Position numbers and translations under genes: made by a program | The notes under the pieces: generated by a model | Told to the model about the DNA's origin: nothing | The model's database searches: none | The model's input: the letters and a program-made list of their open reading frames with translations, nothing else | Part shown: positions 43,986 to 55,165 of the stretch, one piece after another | Position numbering within the stretch: the first letter of the stretch is position 1 | Layout of the letters: each line of letters opens with the position of its first letter | Assembly (NCBI GenBank): GCA_922989275.2 | Contig: OV277857.1 | Location: forward strand, 49,391,083 to 49,455,082 | Source: Gari tellinella | Lineage: Eukaryota; Mollusca; Bivalvia; Cardiida; Psammobiidae | Direction: 5' to 3' | DNA length: 64,000 bases

Positions 43986-44349
43986 TCAATATTTGGTATC
44001 TGACCTTTAATTTTTTCCTCCACTGAAGAAAGGATTCTCACCTTATAGTCATGAAGTTGTACCAGAAGCAATATTTTCTATATCCTAACAGACGGTAGCT
44101 TAAATCAGACTGAAAGGTGCATTCTGCTTTGTTTTAAGCTACTAACTGTTGAGTAGCTTAATTAAAGTAGGCTCAAAGTAAAGCAGAATGTGCATTGATG
44201 CACATTCTGCTTTACTTCAGCCTGCTTTAAGCTACAATCTGTTAGGATATAGAAAATATATGTTATGGTAACATATTCGTGGCTTTATAAAGTGGAACTA
44301 TTTTCTTTTTAGTGGATGAATAAATCAAAGGTGTATTGGGTAATGGGTT
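43986..44349. repeat. Palindrome-core MITE, two hairpin copies
   Basis: A decayed left unit (to about 44145) and a second unit with hairpin GTAAAGCAGAATGTGCATTG/complement (44178-44219), ending GTATTGGGTAATGGGTTAA. Confidence 0.6.
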
Positions 44350-44589
44350 AACCTATTACCCAATAAATACGCCTTTAATTCATTCCTTCACTGAAGACAA
44401 TTTTTCCACTTCATACAGTCACAAATATGTATCATAAGAAATAGTTTCTATATTCTAGCCGATGGTAGCTTAAAGCAGACTGAAAGCAAAGCAGAATGCA
44501 CTTTAAGGAGCATTCTGCTTTACTTTCTGCCTGCTTCAAGTGGTCAACTGTGTTAAAAGCTATAAATAGGCTATGGAGTAATGGGTTAA
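44347..44589. repeat. Palindrome-core MITE, full length
   Basis: GTTAACCTATTACCCAATA on the left and ATGGAGTAATGGGTTAA on the right, with hairpin GAAAGCAAAGCAGAATGCAC/complement in the centre. 243 bp. Confidence 0.75.
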
Positions 44590-44608
44590 ACATACATCAC
44601 TATAGATA

Positions 44609-45625
44609 CAACTAGAACGCCTATCACTGAAGGTGATAAATACCCCCACTATACAGCACTCTTGTCACACTCTGGAAACGTTTTCAATAAGGTTTTACAA
44701 AGTCAAACTGACTTAAAAATGGTATATGACACTCTGCAACTCCTGAGTAACATTTATGGCAAGTATCAAGTAAATCAGGTTGAAAGTGAAGGAGGAGTTG
44801 AAAGTACAAGCTTTTGCCTGCCAATTTTAAGACCAATTTGAAGGCCAAAGGTCAAGATCACAGATATTTGAAATGTGTGTCTTGCACATCTACTACTCCT
44901 GAGTAACATGTATGCCAAGTATCAAGTGAATCAGATTGAAAGTGAAGGAGGAGTTCAAAGTACAAGATTTTATTTCAAGGCCAAAGTTCAAGGTCACAGA
45001 GGCCTGAAATTTGTGTCTTGCACATCTACTACTCCTGAGTAACATGTATTCTAAGTATCAAGTGAATCGGGTTGAAAGTGAAGGAGGAGTTCAAAGTACA
45101 ATATTTTGCCTGCCAATTTCAAGGCCAAAGGTCAAGACCAAGGTCATAGAGACCTAAAATTTGTGTCTTGCACATCTACTATATCTGGGTAACATTTATG
45201 CCAAGTATCAAATGAATCGCGTTGAAACTGAAGGAGGAGTTGAAAGTACAAGATTTTGCCTGCCAATTTCAAGGCCAAAGGTCAAGTTAAAGGTCAAAGA
45301 GACCTGAAATTTGTGTCTTGCACATCTACTACTCCTGAGTAACATTTATGCCAAGTATCAACTGCATCGGGTTGAAAGTGAAGGAGGAGTTCAAAGTACA
45401 AGATTTTACCTGCCAATTTCAAGACCAATTTCAAGGCCAAAGGTTAAGGTCATGGTCAAAGAGACCTGAAATTTGTGTCTTGCACATCTACTATACCTGA
45501 GTAACATTTATGCCAAGTATCAAATGAATCGGGTTAAAACTGAAGGAGGAGTTGAAAATACAAGATTTTGCAGACAGACCGACGGCCAACCGACCGACCA
45601 ACCGACAGACTGATAAAACTCTGTT
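44609..45625 (-). mobile_element. Helentron-like element, family C, copy 2 (reverse, 5' end lost)
   Basis: The 3' end lies on the left: AACTAGAACGCC, hairpin TATCACTGAAGGTGATA, AATACCCCCACTATACAGC. Then come about six tandem units of about 155 bp (TACTCCTGAGTAACATTTAT, GGTTGAAAGTGAAGGAGGAG, ATTTGTGTCTTGCACATCTA) and a (CGAC/GACC)n tract. The 5' hairpin is not preserved. Confidence 0.75.
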
Positions 45626-45734
45626 AAAAGTTTTCTATGGCTCTTTATCAGTGCCTCATGGAAGCATGAAAAGACATTCCTTCGAGGAATGGGTAGAGGG
45701 GTTATAAGCGAATTCCACAGGGTAAAGGGTAAAC

Positions 45735-45955
45735 ACATTCAACCCTAGTGATGAGTATACTCGTCATTTAATGTGTACATGTGACGATTACACTTGTCCT
45801 GTGCAAACAGTGTAGACCCTGATCAGAGGGCTCCTTACACTGTTTGTCTTTTTGAAATATATTGTTAAAATCAACCCAAAAAAGTCAAAAATGGACTTGA
45901 CTAATTTTGAAATTGGAATTGTCTTTTAAAAGTTTTAGGGGTGAATGATTTAAAC
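45735..45955. repeat. MITE-like repeat, second copy of the 42915 type
   Basis: CAACCCTAGTGATGAGTATA...GCAAACAGTGTAGACCCTGA, a shortened hairpin, CTGTTTGTCTTTTTGAAATA and AAGTCAAAAATGGACTTGAC. The hairpin's second arm is mostly deleted. Confidence 0.55.
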
Positions 45956-46016
45956 ACCAACCTCCATTCTTCTCCAATGGTTGTTAAAGTGGCACTAGAT
46001 CTGTTAACAAGAGGCC

Positions 46017-48897
46017 CAGAGGGCCACATTTTGCTCACCTGAGGACATTGTATCATAGAAGCTGACTGGGCAAGACAACATTTTCATATAGCTATGAGCC
46101 ATGTATCAAAATTTGATCTCGGTAGAGGACTACAATGCGAAGCTACATGTCAGATATTAATGATCTGGGCCTTACAGTTTAAGAGAAGAAGAAATCTCTA
46201 AAGGTTTTCCTATATAAGTCTATATAAAACTGATAAGCCCCGGGGCGGGGCCAAATTTGATCAAGGGGTCATAATTTGAACAATCTTGGTAGAGGACCAT
46301 AAGGCAAAGCTACATGTCAAATATAAATGATCTGGGCCTTACAGATTCAGAGAAGAAGATTTTTAAAGGTTTTCCTATGAAAAACTAATAAGCCTGAGGG
46401 CGGGCCATTTTTGGCCGGGGGGTCATAATTATACCCCCGAAAACAGAGTTTGAGGGGGGTATACTGGAATCAGCCTGTCGGTCGGTCGGTCTGTCTGCAA
46501 AATCTTGTAATTCCAACTCCTCCTTCAGTTTCAACCAGATTCAATTGATACTTGGCATAATTGTTACTCAGGTGTAGTAGATGTGAAAGACATAAACTTC
46601 AGGTCTCTATGACCTTGACCTTTGGCCTTGAATTTGGACTTGAAATTTGCAGGCAAAATCTTTGAACTCCTCTTTCACTATCAACCCAATTCACTTGATA
46701 CTTGGCATAAATGTTACTCAGGAGTAGTAGATGTGCAAGACACACATTTCAGGTCTCTTTGACCTTGACCTTGACCTTTCGCCTTGACATTGGTCTTGAA
46801 ATTGCCAGCCAAAATATTGTACTTTCAACTCCTCCTTCAGTTTCAACCTGATTCATTTGATACTTGGCATAAATGTTACTCAGGAGTAGTAGATGTGCCA
46901 GACACAAATTTCAGGTCTCTGTGACTTTGACCTTTGGCCTTGAAATTGGTCTTGAAATTGGCAGGCAAAATCTTGTACTTTGAACTCCTCCTTCACTTTC
47001 AACCTGATTCACTTGAAACTTGGCATAAATGTTACGCAGGAGTAGTAGATGTGCCAGACACAAATTTCAGGTCTCTGTGACCTTGACCTTTGGCCTTGAA
47101 ATTGGCAGGCAAAATATTGTACTTTGAACTCCTCCTTCACTTTCAACCTGATTTACTTTATACTTAGAATACATGTTACTCAGGAGTAGTAGATGTGCAA
47201 GACACAAATTTCAGGCCTCTGTGACCTTGAACTTTGGCCTTGAAATAAAATCTTGTACTTTGAACTCCTCCTTCACTTTCAATCTGATTCACTTGATACT
47301 TGGCATAAATGTTACTCAGGAGTAGTAGATGTGCCAGACACAAATTTCAGGTCTCTGTGACCTTGACCTTTGGCCTTGAAATTGGTCTTGAAATTGGCAG
47401 GCAAAATCTTGTACTTTGAACTCCTCCTTCACTTTCAACCTGATTCACTTGATACTTGGCATAAATGTTACGCAGGAGTAATAGATGTGCCAGACACAAA
47501 TTTCAGGTCTCTGTGACCTTGACCTTTGGCCTTGAAATTGGCAGGCAAAATATTGTACTTTGAACTCCTCCTTCACTTTCAACCTGATTTACTTTATACT
47601 TGGCATAAATGTTACTCAGGAGTAGTATATGGGCAAGACACAAATTTCAGGTCTCTATGACCTTTGTCCTTGAAATTGGTCTTGAAATTGGCAGCCAAAA
47701 TCTTGTACTTTGAACTTCTCCTTCACTTTCAACCCAATTCACTTGATACTTGGCATAAATGTTACTCAGGAGTAGTAGATGTGCAAGACACATATTTTAA
47801 ATCTCTGTGACCTTGACTTTTGGCCTTCAAATTGGTCTTAAAATTGGCAGGCAAAATCTTGTACTTTGAACTTCTCCTTCACTTTCAACCTGATTTACTT
47901 TATACTTGGCATAAATGTTACTCAGGAGTTGCAGAGTGTCATATACCATTTTTAAGTCATTTTGACCTTGGCTTACACCTTTGATCTTATTGAAAACCTT
48001 ATTGAAAAAATCTGCAGAGTGAGACAGAGTGCTGTATAGTGGGGGTATTTATCACCTAAAAGTGATAGCCGTTCTTGTTTGAAAAATCTTGGTAGAGGAC
48101 CACAAGGCAAAGCTATATGTCAAATATTAAAGATCTTGGCCTTACAGTTTCAGAGAAGAAGATTTTTAAAGGTTGTCCTATACAAGTCTATGTCAAACTG
48201 AAAAGACCCTGGGCAGGGCCAATTTTGACCCGGGGTCATAATTTGAACAATCTTGGTAGAGGACAATAAGGCAAAGCTACATGTCAAATATGAATGATCT
48301 GGACCTTACAGTTTCAGAGAAGAAGATTTTAAAGTTTTACCTAGGAAAAACTGATAAGCCCGAGAGCGGGGCCAATTTTTGCCCGGGGGTCATAATTTGA
48401 ACAATCATAGTAGAAGACCATGAGGCAAATCTACATGTCAAATATTAATGATCTAGGCCATACAGTTTCAGAGAAGAAGATTTTTCAAAGTTTTCCTAAG
48501 AAAAACTGAGAAGCCTAAGGACGGGGCCATTTTTGGCCCAAAGGTCAAAATTTGACCCATATTGGTAGAAGATCATGAGGTTATGATACATACCAAATGT
48601 CAAAGGTCTTGGCCAAGCGGTTTCTGATAAGAAGATTTTTTAAGATTTTCTTATGCATTGAAAGTTTTCCATACGGTCATGTTAGAAAATCTGGTCCCAC
48701 GGCAAGGGGAATAATTCTAGTCAAAAACTAAGAACAAGATTTCGTTCTCCCTTGTCACTGATGCTTCTGACAAAGTTTGGTTGAAATCGGGTCAGTGGTT
48801 TCTGAGGAGATGTTGTTTGAAAATGTGGACAGACACCGGACGCAAGACAAATTGCGGTCACAATAGCTCATCCTGAGCCTTGGCTCAGGTGAGCTTA
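46017..48897 (-). mobile_element. Helentron-like element, family B type, reverse, split by family C
   Basis: In reverse orientation: AACAAGAGGCCCAGAGGGCC (3' hairpin), TTGCTCACCTGAGG, core units (GAGGACCATAAGGCAAAGCT, ACAGTTTCAGAGAAGAAGAT, GGGTCATAATTTGAACAATC), a 5' hairpin AGCTCATCCTGAGCC...GGCTCAGGTGAGCTTA. A family C element occupies 46430-48078. Confidence 0.75.
46430..48078 (+). mobile_element. Helentron-like element, family C, copy 1 (complete)
   Basis: The 5' end TATACCCCCGAAAACAGAG folds with GAGGGGGGTATA, followed by GTCGGTCGGTCGGTCTGTCTG. About ten tandem units of 105-190 bp follow (AACTCCTCCTTCACTTTCAA, ACTTGGCATAAATGTTACTC, GGTCTCTGTGACCTTGACCT). The 3' end is ATTTATCACCTAAAAGTGATA, then GCCGTTCTTGT. 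The host family B unit (CATAATTTGAACAATCTTGG) is split exactly between two T residues. Confidence 0.85.
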
Positions 48898-48983
48898 AAA
48901 TTCACAGGATTTTTAATTGTAATTCAATTGAAAAAGAATAATACCAATTATACTTTCTTCTATTTATTTTTGCCAATGTTTAA

Positions 48984-49747
48984 ACAAGAGCCCCATGGGG
49001 CATATTCGCTCACCTGAGAATAATTGGAAAAATGGAGATATTGATTTATGTCCAGGACTGACCTAGATATGCAACAGACCGGAACAATTTGAATAAAATA
49101 TGTAAAAACTAAAGTATATTTAAAAGTGTCACCATACAGAATATAAAAGCTCTGGCCTTATTAGAGTCAGAGAAGAAGATGTTTGAAATTTTCTTTATAT
49201 AACTCTATGTAAAACAGTGACCCCCCCCCCCCCCCCCCCGGCGGGGCCAATTTTGACCCTAGGGGCATACTTTGAAGAAACTTAATAGAGGACCTGTAGG
49301 CGATGATATGTGCCATATATCTAAGCTCTGGCCCTTGTAGTTTAAGACAAGAAGATTTTTTAAGTTTTATTTGTAAAAAATCTATTTTTAGCTCCTGTGA
49401 CCTAGTTATGCAACTGACCAAAACCATTTGTACAATTTTGGTATAATATATCTAGAAGTGTCACTATGCCAAAATTTAATATCAAAGCTCTGGCCATATT
49501 AGTTTTAGGCAACCAGAGTTCTGCATTGTTTTTAATTCTTTGAACAAATTTGAAAGAGCTTGACCCAAGGAACATTTCTGTAAAGTTTGGTCGAATTCTG
49601 TCAAGCGGTATAGGAGGAGATGTCATTTGAAGCAATTGTTAACGACGACGGACAACGCACGACGCACAACGCACGACGGACGACGACGGACGCCGGACAC
49701 AGGGCCTTTCCAATAGCTCACCTTGAGCCTTTGGCTCAGGTGACCTA
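48984..49747 (-). mobile_element. Helentron-like element, family B, copy 5 (reverse)
   Basis: Left: ACAAGAGCCCCATGGGGCA (3' hairpin) and TTCGCTCACCTGAGAA. Right: AACGACGACGGACAACGCAC and the 5' hairpin GCTCACCTTGAGCC...GGCTCAGGTGACCTA. A C18-19 run lies at 49210. The two terminal frames are repeat-derived. Confidence 0.75.
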
Positions 49748-51009
49748 AAAAGTACAGTAAAACACTCTCTCTATCGACCACTAAATTAAGACAACTATTT
49801 ATTTGTTTCAGGCAGGAGATTGCTTTAACCCATTACCTTATATATATGCCTGTTTTACACTTTTGAATTATTCTTCTACTGAAGGAAATAGTTCAAATTT
49901 ATACGGTTACAAATAAGAATCATAAGAATTGTTTTTTAGCTCACCTGAGCCAAAGGCTCAAGGTGAGCTATTGGGATGGCCCTGTGTCCGGCGTCCGTCG
50001 CCGTCCGTCGTTAGTCGTGCGTCGTCGTTAACAATTGCTTCAAATGACATCTCCTCCTATACCGCTTGACAGAATTCAACCAAACTTTACAGAAATGTTC
50101 CTTGGGTCAAGCTCTTTCAAATTTGTTCAAAGAATTAAAAACAATGCAGAACCCTGGTTGCCATGGCAACCAAAGTGAAAAAATAAGGAAATCTTAAAAA
50201 ATCTTCTTGTCAAAAACTGGACGGGCCAGAGCTTACATATTTGGCACATAGCATCATCTACTGGTCCTCTATCAAGTTTGTTCAAATTATGCCCCTGGGG
50301 TCAAAATTGGCCCCGCCCCGGGGGTCACAGATTTACAAAGAGTTATATAGTGAAATTTTCAAACGTCTTCTTCTCTGAAACTAATGTGGCCAGAGCATTG
50401 ATATTTGGCATGGTGACACTTCTAGATGTCCCATACCAAAATTGTTCAAATGGTTCTGGTCGGTTGCATTACTAGGTCACAGAAGCTAAAAATAGATTTT
50501 TTTCATTGAAAACTTAAAAAATCTTCTTGTCTGAAACTACAAAGGCCAGAGCTTAGATATTTGGCACATAAAATCGCCTACAGGTCCTCTATCTAGTTTG
50601 TTCAAATTATGCCCCTGGGGTCGAAATTGGCCCCGCCTCGGGGGTCACAGTTTTACATAGAGTTATATAGTGAAATTTTCAAATGTCTTCTTCACTGAAA
50701 CTAATATGGCCAGAGCTTTGATATTTGGCATGGTGACACTCTTCGATGTCCTATTAGTCCTGCAGCTTAACTAAAAGTTCTATAACAATTGTTCATTTTG
50801 TGATAAAAGCACCAAATTTGGAAGTCTAATAGTTCAACATATTCCAAACAAAATTAGATATTGAGCCATCATGATTTTTGAATACGGTGACCATGGCAAC
50901 CATTTTCCAAAATGGCCACCAACGACAACTGTTTTATGATCAATTCTCAAGCATAGTTACTTATAATGATAAACCACGCATATAATGATCAGAATAGGGA
51001 TGCTAATAA

Positions 51010-51280
51010 TGCTTTATTTTGTTTGTTTGTGTCCTTTCTGCCATCTATGGGCTAATTGGACGCCCAGAGAGAGGGGGCGGATACAGAGAACCCAAGCGTG
51101 ATGCCCTACTTTTATTATCGACAGAGTTCCTTGGTGCTTTTAGATGCCCAGTGTAAGCACTGATATATCAAACCTCGATTTATATTTTCTCATCTGAAGG
51201 ACTTGGTCATGGGGGAATCGAACTCACGACCCCTGACATCGTAATCGAGTGGTTTACCCCTCGACCTCGTCGCCGGTATG
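51010..51280 (-). mobile_element. tRNA-derived SINE, reverse
   Basis: On the - strand the head reads GGCGACGAGGTCGAGGGGTA (A box region) and GGGGTCGTGAGTTCGATTCC (B box). The body follows, with a tail ACAAACAAACAAAATAAAG at about 51009-51030. Length about 270 bp. The head is RNA polymerase III promoter-like; the tail is a short AAAC repeat. Confidence 0.65.
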
Positions 51281-51389
51281 TGTTAAAAATTTTCAAGATG
51301 GCCGCCATATTTTCATGATTCCAGCCATAGCAGGCATTTACTGCTAGCTGCAATAAAATTGCGCTGGCCAGTTGTTCTATGTAAAATTA

Positions 51390-51630
51390 ACCTCCCAGTG
51401 AGGACGACTTTTTCGTGGTGGGGAGATAAAGTACCTTGTTGATCACCGGGTCCGACGGGAGATTTACTCCCTTTGGGGCTACCAAAGCCGAACAGGTTCT
51501 ATGCTAGAGGCCAGACTTACGGTTCTAACATCCGCCAGATGGGACTTTATGTGCGGATTCCGACTGTATACCGCTTTACTTGGGCACGTAAAGCAATCTA
51601 GACATTTGTAGGCCGGTTCAAAGAGATTAG
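51390..51630. other. Unassigned GC-richer segment inside the transposon
   Basis: CCAGTGAGGACGACTTTTTC...GGTCCGACGGGAGATTTACT...AGGCCGGTTCAAAGAGATTA. Base composition differs from the neighbours. It replaces the N-terminal third of the transposon ORF, whose homology begins right after it (51632). It may be a retroposon 5' fragment. Confidence 0.35.
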
Positions 51631-51631
51631 G

Positions 51632-54600
51632 TTGTATGCCCTCCACAGTTGCGTTGCCAAGTGTTTATCACTGCTGCTGTTGACAATATTGACCACAATC
51701 CAAGTTCAACATCAGCTAGAGATTTGTTCCATGGTACTGCCATCTCTCTTATTCAACATGTGACTGACAGTAGTATTTTAGTACAAGGTGGACCAGAGAT
51801 GCTGCAATTCCATAGGTCGATTACCACAGTCCTACACAGTAGCCCCCACACCCCTGTCGCTAGTAATGTTAAGGTGTCACTGGTATCAGAAACCAGGGTA
51901 GAATCACTGACTAGAGACGACTTCAGTCAGCATACCAAGGACAAATACCAGTGGCTTGGTAATGCAAGAGAGGTTGTGAGAAACCAAGTCACGGGAAGTG
52001 ATGTGTTGGATACTGCATCGGCTGCCTTCCATGAAAATCATCAGCCACAAGGAACTCGAGCATTGTTTACCACAACTCTTTTCCCGTTTTATCTTGAGAG
52101 TGTCCGTACTATGGCTATGATCAAGCATTCATTGGATCTTATCATTTCGGCCTTGGAAAATCTGAATTCTGGCCAAAGTGCTGTAGCTACATTTGACTAG
52201 CCATTTTATGCCCTGGCTGGACAAATCCAGTGAAAGTGGCCAGACAAATATGGCGAAGACAAGCTTGTGATTAAGTTCGGCGGTTTGCATATCGAGATGG
52301 CAGCACTGAAGATGATTGGCAAATGATTGCAGGGAAGTGGCTGGGTCAATACCCTGGTACAAGTTGACATATCCTCTCCAGGTACAGCCAACTCGTTTCT
52401 CAAGGCGGCCCATGTATCCCGTATCAGAAGAGCGCATCAGATTATGGCAGCAGCTCTGCACATTCTGCAGAATCAAGCTTTTGATACACAAACAGACGAA
52501 GATCCTCTGGAGTTTAAAGCATGGTGCAGCCAGAGGGCAGAAAACATCTCATAGTTTCAATACTGGACTATTGTACTGGAACTAGAGCTACTGTCTTTGT
52601 ACGATCACTGCGAGAGGTATCCTTCTCAACTAACATTGATGCCCTTACGGAAGTAGCCAAATGATTTCATGCAATGGATCTAACGCAATATGACAGATGG
52701 GTCCTAATTCATCTGAGAGACATGGCTGAACTCCCCAGGACACACCCTTGCATAGATAAAAAATTCAGAAGACTAACAAGCTGTTTCCTCTTTTGCCATT
52801 GACCAGGCCCTAGGGCAAATTAATGCTTGCATCAAAGGAGATGGCGGTACAGTAACTGTTGGTCTTACTGATAACCCTTCTGCGCTGATGCAGTGGATGT
52901 TAGCAGGACCAGACCCCAGAAGTAGCCACATCCATACAGAACTTTGAGACCATCCAAAACAAATCGGAAAAATCAAATGATACACGCCATCACAATCAAA
53001 CGCCAAGTGTTCAGGTCGCGTTTACCAAAGATGTCCGCTCTATGGTCAGCCTATCATGGAACATTTTGGAAACCCCTTTGCTCGACACAAAAGATATGTC
53101 TGGGCCTGCAGCCATTGAGGGGGTGAATAAGATAAGAGAGCAGCAGTCTTGTAGAAAGAACAAAACCAGTGGACGGTACCATATCGCGAAATATATTGAA
53201 CGTGTGTGTTACTCCAACCTTGATGCCAGTGTAAAAGGACAAGTAACAACCAATTTCTCTGAAACAATTAGACATAAAGCTCTTTTCAACGCTGTATTTT
53301 GCTTGCCGTACCAGAGATGGCAAGCTTGACGAGTTCTTCCAGCATAAGAACCAGGCATGTCCGCCAGTATTGTCTGATGGGGGGTCTCCTTCTAGGGTTG
53401 ACGAGTTATCTGCATTCATGCCTTGAATATGTCCACACTGCACATTCAGACAACCCAAAGGTAAAATGCATTATTCTAGATTGAACAGCCATTATTTATA
53501 CATGTATGTTGAAACCAACTTCGGCAAAGACCTTTAGATAGTACGCCTACGATATCTTTGTCCCATATGGAGGCCCCTGGGGTGCACGGCCGAACAGGGG
53601 GTGGTATGAATACCACCTTATGGTCGTTCGGGCGCCCTGTGGCTGATGGGAACGGACCGAGCGCTGCACAGGCCACCAGGATCCAGAACCATGGTACGCA
53701 CAAGGTAAAAGGGGGATTGCATTTGGACGCCTGGATTGTCGAATCTGAGTAAGGCTCGGGGATAGCTTGACAGGTTTTCGGTGGGAGCCCCGAATCGGAT
53801 AAGGTGCATCATGGATCTGTTAACAGCCAACCACTGGGAACCAGAAACAACAACAACTCCAGGACAAGACAGCATTTCCTCCTTCCCGACGACCAGCGGC
53901 AACAGAAGGCCCTTATAAGGGCCACCAAAGCAAAGTCCACTCAATAATAGGCATGATGCTGACCATTGTCCCAATCCTGAGACAATGGGATGACGCATCT
54001 GATAAAGCTTATGCGGGATTATAAACCTTAGCAGAAACAACAACAACTTTGTCCCATACCTTGCCACAATTCATGAAAATGTGTCGCGTCTTGATGCCTT
54101 GTGGGACCGCGACATACCTGAGATCTTTGAAAGCTGCTTCAAGAGCAAAACGCAGACAAACGAGACATAGGCGTCTGATAGCTAAATGCTGCTGCAATAC
54201 CCAAGAATCAGTAGAACTTTTTCAGAGTCAATAGTAATAAGACAGACTTGTTTCACTTCCTTTCTGATGCTCTGCTCAATTGGTTTGTACAGCAAGACAA
54301 GCAGATTGTTGTCACAGTTGATGCAGAAGTCTGAAGCAAACCAACACTGCCAGATCTGGATTCAGTTGCTCTATGCAAGCACAAGCAGTCCGATAGTTGC
54401 ATGTTATTTCATGAGGCACATTCAGCAAGATATTGTCACCGGAATATCATGATAACTGTTGATACTGACGTTGTGGTACTGGCCGTGGCAGTGGCACACA
54501 GTATTCAGCAGGAAGATGGGCTTTGGTTGGAGTTCGGGACTGGAAATAGTTTTCGTTACTTAGCAGCCCATGAAAACACAGCTGGACCAGGGCACGAAAA

Positions 54601-55165
54601 GGCACATGCACTTCCGGTGTTCTTTGCTTTGACGGGCTGTGACACCGTTTCAATCATTGTTGGCCACGGAAAAAGACAGCATGGGCAGTATTTTCTGTCT
54701 TTCCAGCACTTCCACATGACTTATTACAACTGTCGTTCGCTCCATCAGATTTGCTCCCAGAGGTAATGACCACCACTGAGAGGTTTGTCATCCTGCTCTG
54801 TGATCGAAGCAGCACATATGCATATATAAACAAGGCAAGGAGGAAGTTATTTGTCAAGAGACACAGTGTGGAATCGATCCCCCGCAACGAAGACTGCCCT
54901 AGAGGTGCACGTTAAGAGAGCAGAGTACAAAGGGGGTTATGTGTGGGGTCAAATGCTAGTGTCAGCCCTAGAACAACCATCACCGTGTAAACGGGACAGG
55001 TCAGCTGAGCTAAGACAGCTGAGGGGAACTATCAACCCTTATCGACACGTATACCAGATGCATGGCAGTCTAGAAAATCGTTCCCTGCATTAATGTCAGA
55101 AAGGTAGTGTCAGGCAGTGCAAGTGCAAAAAGGCCACCGCAAGCGGCAACATAATACACCCGTGA
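51632..55165 (+). pseudogene. Transposon-borne large ORF family with XPG/FEN-like motifs, copy 2
   Basis: Blocks in order, with frame changes: CPPQLRCQVFITAAVDNIDH (51632), a 183-residue open stretch to 52197, YGEDKLVIKFGGLHIEMAAL (about 52250), GSGW (52333), EFKAWCSQRAENIS (52510), IDQALGQINACIKGDGG (52800), NPSALMQWMLAGPD (52880), LPYQRW then DGKLDEFFQHKNQACPPVLS (53310), YLATIHENVSRLDALWDRDI (54055), KTELFHFLSDALL-like, HRNIMITVDTDVVVLAVAVA (54440), FRYLAAHE, HALPVFFALTGCDTVS (54610-54650), VKRAEYKGGYVWGQ (54915) and a Cys tail CQKGSVRQCKCKKA (55094). DTDVVVL and TGCDT match the order and spacing style of the acidic motifs of XPG/FEN nucleases (DxD...GCD). The CKHKQSD before them stands where relatives, as I recall, have HEEAD. 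Many stops and a retroposon make it dead. The original protein would exceed 1000 residues. Function is inferred: a transposase-associated nuclease. Confidence 0.72.
53568..54046 (+). mobile_element. Retroposon-like insertion with 12-bp target duplication
   Basis: The 479-bp insert is flanked by CTTTGTCCCATA at 53556-53567 and 54047-54058. It is GC-richer than its host, begins TGGAGGCCCCTGGGGTGCAC, and ends in an AACAACAAC tail directly before the second target copy. It carries no RT domain; an internal ACAACAACAAC also occurs at 53851. It splits the transposon gene in the middle of a conserved block (DIFVP / YLATIHENV). A SINE-like or internally deleted non-LTR element is likely. Confidence 0.75.

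Noticed and set aside
52129..54197. Several - strand frames of 60-149 residues across the transposon gene
   Set aside because: They are antisense to the conserved blocks read on the + strand and show no domain of their own.
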